Positions 11,275-24,107 of a stretch of DNA of 64,000 nt are shown here, piece by piece. Below the pieces are notes generated by a model. It did not search any database and was not told the DNA's origin. It saw only the letters and a program-made list of their open reading frames with translations. The stretch is from Cladophialophora immunda (Eukaryota; Ascomycota; Eurotiomycetes; Chaetothyriales; Herpotrichiellaceae), in assembly GCF_000835495.1 (NCBI RefSeq), contig NW_015622547.1, forward strand, positions 2,046,001 to 2,110,000, written 5' to 3'. The translations under genes were made by a program, and so were the position numbers. Numbering within the stretch: the first letter of the stretch is position 1; each line of letters begins with the position of its first letter.

Positions 11275-13811
11275 AATTGCGCTATTGATGGGTAGCTTTA
11301 GTGGGCTCCATGTGCAATATTCCGTAGAAGAGTGAGGGAAATCTCAACGTAGACAATTTTGGGAGCTCTTCTCTCCACTGAAACACGCGCCCCGAGGCTC
11401 CGACAGGGACAACCCAACAAGCGCGACCTGCAGAGAGGAAACGAAGACAGATATGGGACTTATCAACTGTGATCAACCACTAACCACCGCGCAAGCCAAG
11501 TGGACTTATTGCAACAGGGCTGGAGGAGGGTCGAACTAAAGGTAATGGGAGCCTCCATTATTTGGGAATTGGAGCGTCGCGACTCGCAGGATCCTAGTCG
11601 GCGCAATTTCTGCGGTCATTTGCTGTTGTTTACAATTGTCCCCAAACATGTCGATAATAATTTTTCGGGGCCCAGTGGATTGGCCGGCACTGCAGCCCCG
11701 TTCACATGGGAAGAGCCTGATGGCCCGTGATAGGAGGAGGTCGGCATCCAATCTAGGGGCCCGACTAGGTCCAAACCTCGCTCTGCAGCCAGCGCTTGTC
11801 CCTCGCCTGGCGCCAGTAGTGGAAATTCCTTACCTCAAGCTGTCAATCAAACTGTGGGCCTGGACTTTGTTTTGAATCTCACAAAAGAAGGAAGCGCATC
11901 TCGCGGCGTCGGGGGGCATCCCAGGGCAAAACGAACAGGCTTATTCTGGATCTGGATCTCGTCGAGCGAAGCCTCCACGCTTGCACAAATGAGGCGCGAC
12001 GTGTAGACCAATACTGCGGCGAAAGCGATGAATAATCGCCGAGTTAGGCACGGCCGGATATCTGTGGAATGGATAGCATGGCTGCTGCTTTGGGGACGTG
12101 CAGGACGCACGAGGAGCAAATTCGATGACGGCAAGCGGAAACCCCAATGCAAAGGCCTGCGTGGCTTTCCGCACAAAGCGCCGAACCGCCTGTGAGGGCA
12201 GCGAGGTGAGTGAGCGTCATGGGTCATTAAGTTCTGCCGCGAGCTGGGGGTGCCCATGTCGGAGAAAACCATCGAGCTGGGGCCGATGTTTGTTTGCCCT
12301 CCAAAAAATGTTCAATGGGCTTGTGTCGTCGTTTGAACGTAATGATAAATTGGCGTTACACGGCAATACCGATGGAACGGCCACAAAGCCTTCAAATGAC
12401 CACGACGGCGAGATCGATGCCCACCTAGCCGTTGCGAGCTAGATTGGGAGGCGGACCCTCCTGTCTGCTGCCGGCCAATGCCGCAGCTTCCTACTGGGCC
12501 GGTGACGACCAAAAGAAAGGATGCGACGTAATGAAGTCAGCGTGGGCCACCAGGGCCACTGGGGGCCACTGGGCCAGGCCATATTTCCGGACTGAGGCAT
12601 TCTTTCTTCGTGCTTGCGCCCCGGCAGGGAGGGAGAAACCGGCAACTGGGAGAGACGGCTGTTTGAGATGGTAAGCGACAGTGGTGACACCGAACCAAGT
12701 TTGAGGGCAAGCCACAATCACGGCCCTTTTCAGTCATCCCCCAGGATGGCCGGAAGGATTCTTGTTCATGCAAGTTGCAGCATCGTCGATGGGCTTGCGA
12801 AGATGCTAGATGGCGAACTTGGACTGCGAGATGCCATCATCCCCGATTATCCTCGTTGGCGCTGCCGAAATGTCCGCCAAACTCGACGATCAACGCGGCA
12901 GCATTGAAGGATTGAACCCAACGTTCAGAGAATAGAGAAAAATAAAATTCCAGGGCGGACGATCCCAACTAGGAGGCGAGGACCATTGATATCCCTGACC
13001 CTGGTGGCTATTGAAAGTGAGACAACATCACACCTACAGAACCCAGGTGATGAGTGTGCCTCGTATGGCATCGCTCCAAATAGACAATGATGTGTAGTGG
13101 TAGTTCCAGGCATTGCACTGCACCAGGGCCTCGCTGCTCATGACGAGGACTTCAGCCCCAGTAAGTGTCAACCGCTGTCTCCCCGCGAAAGAACACCCTC
13201 TGCGGCAGGCAGGCAGGGAAACCAGCAAAAGTCAGCTTCATACTCGGGTGGTATTTTGCTGGCTTCAACTCAATAATGGAAGCAGTACGAGTCCTGCGAA
13301 ACTTGTGTACGCGTCTACATCCCCCAAGTTCGGCGGGCATAGAGCTGCAGCCTCTACCCCGGGGGTCAGTGTGGGATCAAATAACCCACCGTCTCCGCCA
13401 GAAGCAGAAGAGCAGCAGGAGCGAGATTGCAATCAGCTCAGGTAATCGTGCTGGTCAATTGGAGACGAGCTGCCCTGAATCCTGACTCATGCTCATACAT
13501 GGCTTTGTCCAACAGACGGGGGATGTGTGATTCTGGGGGGCAGCTATTCGCCTATTACCAAGTTGAGATAACTAGTTGTGGTGGCTGCCCAGCTACATGC
13601 CTTGGGGTGATAGGTGCAGTCATAGTGTGTGCGAAACCAATCTTCAACTCATGAGTGGTGGGAGCAGATGCAATGAGGAAGTCGAGAAACAAAAGAGACT
13701 GCGCCTGGTGCGTCTTCCTTGCATGGCCCACGTCATTGGGGGCGTTTGTGCTAACCAGCAAGCGGTTGCAGCCCTGAACGGTAGATACCCAGCGTTGTAA
13801 AACGAATGGCC

Positions 13812-13835
13812 TGGTGGTGGTGGTGGTGGTGGTGG
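13812..13835. repeat. (TGG)8 microsatellite
   Basis: Eight perfect TGG units in intergenic DNA upstream of PMA1. Confidence 0.9.
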
Positions 13836-14698
13836 GCAAGCTCCGGGCCTTGTAGGGGCGCTCGGAGCCCATCATCGGGGCACACCTGGGAATTTTGCAA
13901 TACAACGTTGGAATGGGAACAAAAACAAAAGTCACATTTTGGGGGGGGTAAAGAGGTTGAGCCTCCCACCAGGGCTCCGTGGTAGGCTATTCGGAATTCG
14001 CAGCTACAGGCGGGCGCCCGCTTAATTGTCGCTCAAAACTTTTCCAGTCGAGCTGCTCTCAAGCACCAGTACGGAGTAATTATTGTTGCATGCCTTCCTT
14101 TCCCGTGTGTGTCTGCTGCTTCACTGCTTCGCTGCCACTGCGACAAGGTCCCCTGCGATAAGGAAGTGCGGAGATTCTTCTGCTTTGGTTCCTTTTCTCG
14201 ACTTTTTCTCGTTCCTCTCAGGTCCTCATCGAGCCGGACCAATCTCAACCTCCCCTCTTCGTTGATCCCACACCCTTGCAGCCTTTGAGTAACTCCATCC
14301 TGAACCCCCCGGCTGGCTTAGGTGGCCGTCACCACTCACCAGCGAGGATCTAAACCCAATCCCAAACTCAGTCTGTGGCCTCCGTTGGGCTAGCGGGCCC
14401 CCAAAATTTCTGTCTGCCGAAAAAGATTTCCACTGTACGTATTTTCCGGTACGGCCACACAGGTCTCATTACCGCCGCCCGACCGCGTCTTCTCGCCTTT
14501 TCCCTTTTCCCTTATCAAATGGCTCACACGGCATGCTCGCTGACCTCAAGCTCAGGGAAAGCTTAAGCAGCCAACCAGGTTCCACGCCTAGGACCTTGTC
14601 CGAGCTATCGCAGCTTTACGGCTTGACGGATCGCTGGTGGAGCCCTGGTTCCCTGCAAACCCTCCAGTCAACACTCACATCCGTGCGGACCTGTCGAG

Positions 14699-14914
14699 GT
14701 GAGTTACGGTCCATCAGAAGCTGCTGCTCTTTTTCGCTCGCATCTTGTGAACTGCTTTTACCTTTAAAGAGGGGTTGCACGCTGCAAGCTCCAGTCTCTG
14801 TTCCTCTCCTTCCTTCAGCTTGGTCTTCACGCCTGACCTCGTTGTCGTCGTCACTTTTTTCTTCCTCTTTCTTTGTTTTCTTTTCCTGCATACTAACCTC
14901 TCCACTCCATACAG
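14699..14914 (+). other. Probable 5'UTR intron of PMA1
   Basis: Donor GTGAGT at 14699, perfect TACTAAC branch site at 14891-14897 and acceptor ACAG ending at 14914, ten bases before the PMA1 ATG. The interior is pyrimidine-rich. Leader introns next to the start codon are common in highly expressed fungal genes. RNA evidence would decide it; the splice signals are as good as those of the coding introns. Confidence 0.75.
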
Positions 14915-14923
14915 TGAACCACC

Positions 14924-17900
14924 ATGGCGGAAAAGGAAAACAAGGACCTCGAGAACGGTGACCCGAAGCGCGAGAGAATCTCCTTCGCCGACGGATGGGA
15001 TCCCGACAAAGATGAGGGCGAGTACGCCAACCTCATCCGATACATTTCCACCTACCGAGATCGTCGTTTCTCCAAAGCCCCCTCTCAAGTCTCTGGCGAC
15101 GACGTCGGCGATGCCACAAAACAGAAGAAGGTCCCCTTCTACAAGAGAATCTTTGGCATTACTGGTGGACCAGGCGAGCTTTACGAGGTCCCTGAGGAAT
15201 GGCTCAACACCGACATCAAGTCAGGTCTGACCTCTGCTGAGGTCGAGAACCGAAGAAGAAAAACTGGCTTCAACGAGTTGACAACGGAGAAGGAGAACAT
15301 GTTTCTCAAGTTCATCGGCTACTTCAGAGGCCCCATTCTCTACGGTACAGTCCTGCCTTTTGCTCCCCCATGTGCAGTGACCACCAGATTTCTAACGCCA
15401 TTGCAGTCATGGAGCTTGCTGTCCTTCTCGCTGCTGGTCTGCGTGACTGGATTGATTTCGGTGTCATCATTGGTATCTTGATGTTGAACGCCATCGTCGG
15501 TTGGTATCAAGAGAAGCAAGCTGCCGACGTTGTCGCCAGCTTGAAAGGTGACATCGCCATGAAGGCTGAGGTCATCCGTGACGGCCAAATGCAAGAAATC
15601 AAAGCTCGCGAACTTGTTCCTGGTGACATTGTGAGTTTCTTGTGACGCGTTTCTGATCGAATTGCAACTGACATTTCTCTCTAGCTCATCCTTGAGGAAG
15701 GTTCCGTCGTTGCCGGTGAATGCCGACTTATCTGCGACTATGACAACCCGGCTGGCTTCGAGGAATACAAGGAAATGGTCAGCGATCCCGAACAATACCA
15801 CTCGAAAAATCACACCGATTCGGATGATGACGAGGAGCACCATATTGGTCACTCCATTGTCGCTACCGACCAGTCTGCCATCACTGGCGAGTCTCTGGCC
15901 GTCGACAAGTACATGGGTGATATCTGCTACTACACCACCGGTTGCAAGCGAGGCAAGGCCTACGCTGTCGTCACTGAATCTGCTCGTGGCTCTTTCGTCG
16001 GCAAGACCGCCTCTCTCGTCCAGGGTGCTACCGACCAAGGTCACTTCAAGGCCGTCATGGACTCGATCGGTACTGCTCTGCTCGTCTTGGTCGTCTTCTT
16101 CATCCTGGCTGCATGGATTGGTGGTTTCTTCCACAACATTCCCATTGCGACACCCGAGCGCAGCTCTGTCAACTTGCTCCACTACGCTCTTATCCTTCTT
16201 ATCATCGGTGTCCCAGTCGGTTTGCCCGTCGTCACAACCACCACCCTGGCCGTCGGAGCTGCTTATCTCGCCAAACAGAAGGCTATTGTGCAGAAACTCA
16301 CTGCCATCGAGTCGCTGGCTGTAAGCTCCTCTTTCTACCCATTCGTGCGTTTCCGTGCAGCTAACGAATCCCTAGGGTGTCGATGTGCTCTGCTCCGATA
16401 AGACTGGTACTTTGACTGCCAACCAACTGACCATCCGTGAACCCTACGTCGCCGAGGGTGAAGATGTCAACTGGCTGATGGCCTCTGCCGCGCTTGCCTC
16501 CTCTCACAACCTGAAGGCTCTTGATCCCATCGACAAGATCACCATCTTGACCCTCAAGAGATACCCCAAGGCGCGTGAGATTCTGCAACAAGGCTGGAAG
16601 ACTGAGAAATTCACACCTTTCGACCCTGTCTCCAAGCGTATTACCACCATCTGCACACTCAAGGGTGAGAAATGGTCTTTCTGCAAGGGTGCGCCCAAAG
16701 CTGTTCTGTCCATTGCCGAATGCGACGAGGCTACTGCTAAGCACTACCGTGACACTGCGGCCGACTTTGCCCGTCGTGGTTTCCGATCTCTTGGTGTTGC
16801 CTCCAAGCGTGGCGATGAGCCCTGGAAAGTCATTGGCATGTTGCCCATGTTCGACCCCCCTCGTGAAGATACCGCCCACACCATCTTGGAAGCCCAAAAC
16901 CTCGGCCTCAGCGTCAAGATGTTGACTGGTGACGCCATTGCCATCGCCAAGGAAACCTGCAAGCTTCTCGCTCTTGGTACCAAGGTGTACAATTCTCAGC
17001 GTCTCATTGCTGGCGGTGTTGCCGGTTCTACCCAGTACGATCTTGTCGAGAAAGCGGATGGTTTCGCCGAAGTCTTCCCTGAGCACAAGTACCAGGTCGT
17101 CGAGATGCTGCAGCAACGTGGCCATTTGACTGCCATGACTGGTGATGGTGTCAACGATGCTCCGTCGCTGAAGAAGTCCGACTGCGGTATCGCTGTCGAA
17201 GGTGCCACTGAAGCTGCCCAAGCCGCTGCCGATATCGTTTTCTTGGCCCCTGGTCTCAGCACCATCGTCGATGCCATCAAGGTCGCCCGTCAGATTTTCC
17301 AGAGAATGAAGGCCTACGTCCAATACCGTATCGCTCTTTGCTTGCACTTGGAACTGTACTTGACCACCTCCATGATCATCATCAACGAGACCATCCGAAC
17401 CGACTTGGTCGTCTTCTTGGCCCTGTTCGCCGATTTGGCTACCATTGCTGTCGCCTACGACAATGCTCACTACGAACAGCGACCTGTTGAGTGGCAGTTG
17501 CCTAAGATCTGGGTTATTTCGGTCTTCCTTGGCTTCCTTCTGGCTGTGTCTACCTGGATTATCCGAGGTTCTTTCTACCTACCCTCCGGTGGTCTCGTCC
17601 AGAACTTCGGCAATGTCCAACTCATGCTCTTCCTTCAAGTCTCACTGGTTGAGAACTGGCTCATCTTCGTCACTCGCGGCGGACAGACCTGGCCATCTTG
17701 GAAGCTGGTTGGAGCTATCTTTGGTGTCGACGTTCTCTCCACCCTGTTCTGTGTCTTTGGCTGGCTCGCTGGTGGCAAGGACGAACTCTTCACCATCCCC
17801 ACCGACCACTTCACTCAGAACAGCTACAGCCGCGATACTTCGATCGTCACTGTGGTCGTCATCTGGGGCTACTCGATTGGTGTCACTATTGTGGTTGCTA

Positions 17901-18153
17901 TCGTCTACTACGTTCTGACCAGCTTGAAATGGATTGACAACCTCGGCCGTGCTACCCGCAGCCACGCCGATACCACCATGGAGAACATCATTTCCCACCT
18001 TAGCCGTGTTGCTCTGGAGCACGAGACCGATGTCCACGGCAAGTCGAAATGGGTGTTGGGCAGCAAGGCCACTGGAGAGGAAGAAGGTGAGTTCTAAGCC
18101 GATCCCTTTTGACCACGAAAGAAGTCATGACTAACTTTTGCGCAGAGGAATAG
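14924..18153 (+). CDS. PMA1: Plasma membrane H+-transporting P-type (P3A) ATPase
   Basis: Pumps protons out of the cell with ATP, setting the membrane potential and cytosolic pH. Exons 14924-15344, 15407-15630, 15685-16320, 16376-18086 and 18146-18153 give 999 aa. P-type landmarks: TGES (282-285, dephosphorylation loop), CSDKTGTLT with phospho-Asp435, KGAPK nucleotide-binding motif, MLTGDA and TGDGVNDAPSL hinge. The M6 segment contains FADLATIAVAYDNA, which includes the Asp needed for proton transport. About 10 membrane segments are visible. An acidic, His-containing insert (about 236-275) precedes TGES; as far as I recall it distinguishes the long filamentous forms from the roughly 920-aa yeast enzyme. 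The last exon adds only G|AG GAA TAG, giving a Glu-run tail; its intron has a GACTAAC branch. Reading through that intron instead ends in GEF. ATG context CACCATGG is strong. Confidence 0.96.
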
Positions 18154-18920
18154 ATGTAGAGTGTTGAAGTCCAGGGGATATGAAGATAATTCGCGTCTGG
18201 CACTGAAAATGGGGCGGAGGATGGTGTCGCACTGCACAGAAGAAATCATCTTCTCTGTTAATTTCATAATCTGAGCTAATGGGTTCGTGCAAGCTACAAA
18301 TGGGATTGTGTTGTGTGGATGAACCAAAAAACTCACTATGGAATATCCATCCCAACCGGAACAAAACATGACATATGTATGCCTTCCACAGCACACGCAC
18401 TGAAGAAGAAAGAGATCCAAAAAAACACTGGGAAAACCAAACCACAAAAAGCCAGACACCGACCGACTCGGCAAGGGGTCCGTTTGGAACTTGTCCTCGC
18501 AATCTGTCTATTTGTCTCAGAGCCAGCATCTTCCCGTCCCAGCAAAGTCAGTCCTCTCTCGACTTCTGTGCTATTTGTAGCTTTTGTCTCCAAAAAACCA
18601 CGGCCTATGGCTCAGGCAAACCTGAAATTACTAGCTACCAATTCTTTTCTTTTCTTCCCTTCGTTACCTTCGTGGTGGTGGTCGGTTCCCCCTCCCTCAC
18701 TTTCCCTGATGGTCGATGATATCGACGGAGGTACATTATGCAGAAATGGATACAATTGCAAAACATCCAGAGTCTTTTTCTACAAAATCTATCAAACCGC
18801 TTAGAGAGCTGGTATCTATAGAGATACTCACTCGGTAGACAAGGAGGATTCTGTCGATGCTCGGTCGTAAGACGGGTCGAGTCGTAGAGTCCTTGTCGTG
18901 GTCGTCCTCGGAGCGAGCGT

Positions 18921-18950
18921 GGATGGATGGATGGATGGATGGATGGATGG
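18921..18950. repeat. (GGAT)7 microsatellite
   Basis: Seven GGAT units plus GG, followed by a degenerate GAATGAAC-type stretch to about 18985. Confidence 0.9.
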
Positions 18951-21184
18951 TGATGAGTGAACGAATGAACGCATGAATGAACTCATGCTACATGTACGAC
19001 AACAGTCTCAACCGCAGTAGGAGCAGACTCGCAGTATGATGAAGGGCATGATGCCTTGTATAGCACACGGATGGTACGGAGGGGATGACAATGGCCGTCG
19101 AATCTCGCAGATCCTGCTCCTCCTCTCAGCAGCAGCAGCAGACAACCCACCAACGTAGGCTTCCCAGCAAATAGCCCCGTCGAGACAAGGCGCCGACTGA
19201 CTACCTATCTCTGACGCCCCGTTCCACGGACATGCCCTCCGCAAACAACGGGGAGGTGAGTGAGTAAGGAGGTATAGAGAGCCTCGCGCCACCAGCCAAG
19301 GCATCAGCAAAGGGGGATCCGGCTTCACGATGACAGTCTGGAGCATACGGCCAGCCCCGATCATCCCGAGCGAGGCTCCGCTTCCTGCTCCCGCCCAGGC
19401 ACCAGGAACCGCCCATCCACCCCCTCGGGTACCTGGCTGGACCTGTGGGCTTCTGCAGGTACCGAAGCCGCGCGGATCTGACAAGTCTTGTGGCGAAAAA
19501 GCCCAGGGGCCTGCGAGACCCCGTGAGCCCTCCCCAAGACCTGTGGTGTGGCAAGCGGAGCGGAGAGGGAACAAGCGTGGCCAAGGTAAGGTAAGGGTAG
19601 AGGGGGCATGCGGCTGACGCCCCCTTTTTTTCTCTTGTCAGATCGCTGGATAAGCCACTGAGAGCTACGGACAGAGCGACTATTTCGATGCCCCCCTCTA
19701 GCGGCCTTGCGTGCTTTACCGTATCGAGCCGTTGTCTGCAAGTCATTCGCCTGCCTTGCCTGAAGTGGCACAGGGCCAACCTCCCCTTGGGGCGGAAGAT
19801 TCAGCCTTGTGTGAAACACTTGTAGCCTTGCATGACTTTTTGCGTCCAATGCCCTTTCAGGCGGCATTCAGATGTCGATTGAACCGCCCAACAAACCAAG
19901 CAAGACAACAAACAAACAAACACACACGCACACGGTGAAACGAGTCAAGGAGACAGGAATGAAGGGGGGCCACATCACCTCGGTCTTCGACATTGTCAAT
20001 AATTCGATGCTGAAGAGCCCTGAATCTCGCCGTGCTTTTGAGCGTGCACTTTGTTTCGTTGTTAGTGGCCCACAATGCTAATGCCTATCACAAGAAAGGA
20101 AGGCCCGAATTCACTCATTCGCTGAAATTGACGTGTTGGATGCCCAATATCTGACGAAACTTGCCATTCCTGAGGTTGTTGATTTGGAGGTCCTTTCTAG
20201 GGGAGCGCATGCATCCGCGGCATTCTGGGCGCGAAGCCTGGGCCCTGGTCTCGACTCTGGATGCAGAAGAAAGTGGGTTTGGCCCATTGAGAGATGAATG
20301 CTTCTGTGAAAGCCACGCGAGCAGTTTTCCAGCCCCTGGTGCAGAGGATACGCACGTCTCAGAGCGCACGAGCTGTTGCCTCGGCTGTGGACTAACCCTT
20401 GCTCCTGAGACTGCTTTCCCGAGGCCGCTCAGTCGGACAGCAAATCCTCTAATTAGGCATGCAGCTGTCACGGCTGGACACCACGGATCCTATCCTAGAG
20501 AGCCATGGATTTAGTGCATATGGGGCTGTGGAGTTAGCTCCTTGGGGAGACTAGCTCGAAGTCTGTATCAAAAAAAGGAGCGGCTGGTCTGGAATTACAG
20601 CCTTGTCATCTCCAGGAAAGGGAGGGTCCATGGTTTCGTATACGTTTGTCGGGACTGTAGATATCCCATGCCAGCAAAGTCACTGGTGTTTTGACCGTCC
20701 ACAAAGCACCGCAGTTACGTGGTGAGGTTTGTTTCTGAATAAAAGTCCTCAGCGACTGATTCCATGCTCTTTTGCCCGACGCCTTCCTCAGTATGTTGAT
20801 TTGAGATTTCGAAAGTGTTCACATTCGAGTGGGAAATTGAGAGAGATGGTGATCGATTTGTTGTGAATTGGCACAGACAAGAAGGCAGAGGACATCATCG
20901 TTCGCTGGATAAATTAGTTGTCTCTCCCAGCTGCAGGGAGGGTGCGTTCCCAGTTAATAGTGTAGTGTAGTCGTAGCCTCGTAGGATTGGATCAGCTGAA
21001 CGTGTTATCTTGGAGACCGACCTGCTGTGTAAACTGCGGAAGAATGCTTACCCTCATCGACCTCATGATTTCGAGCATCTTCGGAACCATGCATGAAGAG
21101 GCAGTGGAGCACCGAAGTCCCCCAGAGACAAGGACAAGGACAAAGGTGTGCTGGTTCAGTGAAGTTCTGAAAACCACCAGTTTG

Positions 21185-21203
21185 ACAACAACAACAACAA
21201 CAA
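21185..21203. repeat. (ACA)6 microsatellite
   Basis: Six ACA units about 140 bp upstream of the B-box motif. Confidence 0.85.
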
Positions 21204-21334
21204 ACCCCATCCCGAAACTGGGTATACGGGCAGAACTCCCACATTCTTTAACCACAATTCAAACCCCCAAAATCAACAACATAACTGTCTCTCATACTCA
21301 AGATCTTCTGACTTTTGATGTGAGAAACACAGTC

Positions 21335-21366
21335 GCCCCTGGTTCGAATCCGGGATCCGGTGTGAG
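21335..21366 (+). promoter_or_regulatory. tRNA-like T-arm / Pol III B-box motif
   Basis: GGTTCGAATCC matches the B-box/T-loop consensus, and the flanks CCTGG and CCGGG pair as a five-base T-stem (one T-G wobble). T-runs TTTTTT and TTCTTTTTT follow at about 21392-21410, as expected of a Pol III terminator. I could not find a D-arm/A-box or an acceptor strand pairing with ATCCGGT at the right distance, so this is not called as a tRNA gene. It could be a tRNA relic, an intron-containing degenerate tRNA, or a B box of another Pol III RNA. Confidence 0.4.
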
Positions 21367-24107
21367 ATCAATCCTATCCTCCTTATCTACCTTTTTTATC
21401 CTTCTTTTTTCTGGGTATTACACAGGATTTCAAATCTTGATAGGGGGTTCGATCTTGTAGCATCATGTGCATTTTTTTTGTTCAGTTGTGGCAGGATGGC
21501 GGCAACGGTGCAAATAAGCCTTAGAGTGAAGTGAACACTAGGAAAGGTGGAGTCTGCAGACTCTGCTCCAAGATGCAATATCCTTGTGGTAGGAAAGGGG
21601 TAGATCAGACTTCGAAAGAGGATAGATTGGATGCCTCCAGAGTTCAAAGCATACGGCGATTCTCGTAGTCAAAGGCAAGGAGGTTCTGTAACTATTTTCA
21701 AGACCATTGTAAGAATCTGCGACTTGGAATCACGCATCAAGCGAAGGGGAAACACCTCAAGGACACGAGACTCAGCTGGGGGGGGGCTCTAGTTCCTGAC
21801 TTCTCAAGTCGTGGATAGTCCGAGGGAAGCAGCTAGACATTCTGATGTGTCTCCAGGGGGTGTTTGCCTGCCCAAAAGGCGGTCGTTGTCCTTCCGCGGC
21901 CATGGGACTTGGGAACGAAGCACTTGCCCCTAGGTCGCGGGAGGAAAAGTCTTCGGTTTCGGGGATGCGGGAAGTCGACAACGAGCAGGGCTATGTCGCA
22001 GTCTGCCTCAGCCCGGCACAGAGATTCGAAGAAGAGTCCTTGCCTACTGCGTGGCGGGACATGGGCCATGCAATCCCGATGGCCTCGGGCGCTGCGGGCG
22101 CTGCGCTAGGCGGCTGTGAGGGTCGTTGGAGGGAGGTTGAAAAACAAAGCGGGAGATACCTGGGAAGGTTGGCGCGACCCAGAGTTCCACGAGCAGTGAC
22201 AGGGCACGGAAAAATACCATCCAGTGTGAGGTCCTCCTCGTGTCGGTCCGCAAGGGAACAGCCGCCCTCGAAGCAGCGAGCTCTGCCAAATTTCCACCGG
22301 CAGGAGATCAGTGTGATATGCAGACGAGGCCTGCTGCTATCCCTAGCAACGCAGGCAGCGAAGGCTTTAAGCGGTCTGTGCTGTGGGAAACAACCCCTTT
22401 GGCCCAGCAATGACTCGCTATGCATTCCCCTGGGTCGGCGTCTGCGCAATATCCACAGTTCGTTTTTGCGAAGAGGAAGAGACCACCATTACTCAGAAAC
22501 CATGCACCAGACGACAGCGATGCGGGTACATAGGATAGAGCCAGAAGAGCCATCTAGGGCCCAAGAATACCAATTGGTGATGGTTATGATCACCACATTT
22601 CCTTCCATAAAGCTAACGTGTCGCATTCTTCCGCGTCTTGTCATGCTTCCTTATCGAGCCGAGAGAGAGAGAGAGATAGATTTAGTGATGCCCACGGACC
22701 GTCCCGCCGTCGCTTGGTGATGACGCGGATTGAAGGGTGTTGGACTAGCAGCGAACGGCTGCACACCGGTTCTCAAGGGATGCTTCTATGCTCACAGGCT
22801 CCCGGTCGCCCTTTGTTGCGCTGGCCGTGGGCCGCATTCGTTAATCGTCCCATTCACCGCCTCTGACCCTTTCAATGCCGAGAGCCAGGGTAATGTGATG
22901 CCGCCATGGCCCATCCAGGACTCAACTGACATAGCAACGATGTCGTATTTCATGATGAAAACGAGGTCGTGGCGCATGACCCGTTGAGGCCATGGCCAAA
23001 GCCAGCCCCGACCGCTTAGCCACACAGTAACCTATTCCGCAACCACAGCAACATCGCAAGAAGATCCTGCTTGGAGCCTTACAGTAATTCGGCGTGGAAT
23101 ATTCTCGATCATCCGAAGGAACCCTGGGTTGTCGAGGGGAGCAAAGCCACGGCGTCCTTACCGATGGGGCCGTCACCCATCACCCCTGACGAAAGGAAAG
23201 CGTCGAACCCACCATTTTCATCACAAAAGTCTCAAAAAGTCTACCAACGGGCCTAGCTAGGTTCTCGGGGAGAATGTTGCGCTAGTACGCCTAGGTGGCG
23301 TGGAAGAACAACGCAGAGAGCATTACATCCTTGACAGAAAAAGGCGACGAAGTGGTTCCTCCAGTCGTTCCGTATGCGGCATGCCTCCTCTTGCAGATTT
23401 CTTATTTGATCGGGGATGCGGTTTCTTGCAGCTCAGCCGGGGATGACACGTGTCCCTGGAACTCTGTCGCATCCAGCGACCTGGAGATATTCGAAGGACC
23501 GCTTGATGCCGAAGATGGTTGCAAGCGAAAGGCTGAGGTGGTAGACCACAAACCTGCTGTGAGGTATGGAGCCGTCCGCTCTGGTCTCCACAAGATGCGG
23601 GACGTAATTCCAGCCTCATCAAGGTCCGCTGGTAGTGTGAACGACAAAATGGATCCTTGGATGCCCGAGAAGCTGGTCTCTGACCCGAATGTCTTCATTT
23701 TAACAGAGGCCATGGTGCAAGTAGCCCAGCAGATCACTTCTGACTCGTTGTGATTGACCCTTGCATGTGAGGCGGCGGAAGATGCAGTAGCGCGAGCCGA
23801 GCCCCTGAAACACCAAGCCCTGCTGCCATTTTCTCCCTGCTCATCAGTGTGACCCGGCCACCTCTTATCATGTCGCAGTGTAGCGGTGTGCACAATCATC
23901 AAATGAAGGGAAATTGTTGGTTCGTTTTCAAAATCCTTCCGGCGGGTTCTTGTTCGAAGAGAGAGGTTGGAAGACCTGGGTAAATTAAGCTTTCGTTCTT
24001 GGATGGCATATAAGATGGGTAGGCCATCCGCAGGAGGGCTTCCTTCAGACTTTCAGGTTCGCAGCAAATAGACATCTCTTTCTTATACACCTTCTGCGGC
24101 GCCCGCC

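Larger units (their letters stand above)
8784..14698. other. Gene-poor region upstream of PMA1 (about 5.9 kb)
   Basis: Lies between the secreted-protein gene (minus, 5' side) and PMA1. The open frames here have biased or random composition, lack recognisable motifs and overlap on both strands, so none is called. It contains a C14 tract (11261-11274), a TGG microsatellite (13812-13835), a TTGACCAAG direct duplication (10864-10881), TACCGAGTAC at about 11236 and TACGGAGTA at about 14070. From about 14100 it is rich in pyrimidines, consistent with the PMA1 promoter and leader. Confidence 0.6.
18154..24107. other. Gene-poor region downstream of PMA1 (about 6 kb)
   Basis: No convincing protein gene. 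Long frames at 19201-19867 (minus), 21845-22720 (plus) and 23295-23753 (plus) are Arg/Ser/Pro-rich or lack an ATG and show no motifs. The region holds a GGAT tetranucleotide array, an ACA trinucleotide array, a G9 run at about 21778-21786, a GAGA run at about 22665 and a tRNA-type B box at about 21340-21350. The first few hundred bases are presumably the PMA1 3'UTR. Confidence 0.55.

Noticed and set aside
14714..17470. Long minus-strand open frames inside PMA1
   Set aside because: Antisense shadows of a GC3-rich, highly biased coding sequence.
21845..22720. 291-codon open frame on the plus strand
   Set aside because: Arg/Ser/Pro-rich random composition, no motif, overlapping open frames on both strands, and no splice or homology support.
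23295..23753. 152-codon open frame on the plus strand
   Set aside because: Starts at GTG, not ATG, and no motif recognised. The second half looks somewhat protein-like, but a long frame is also open on the other strand.
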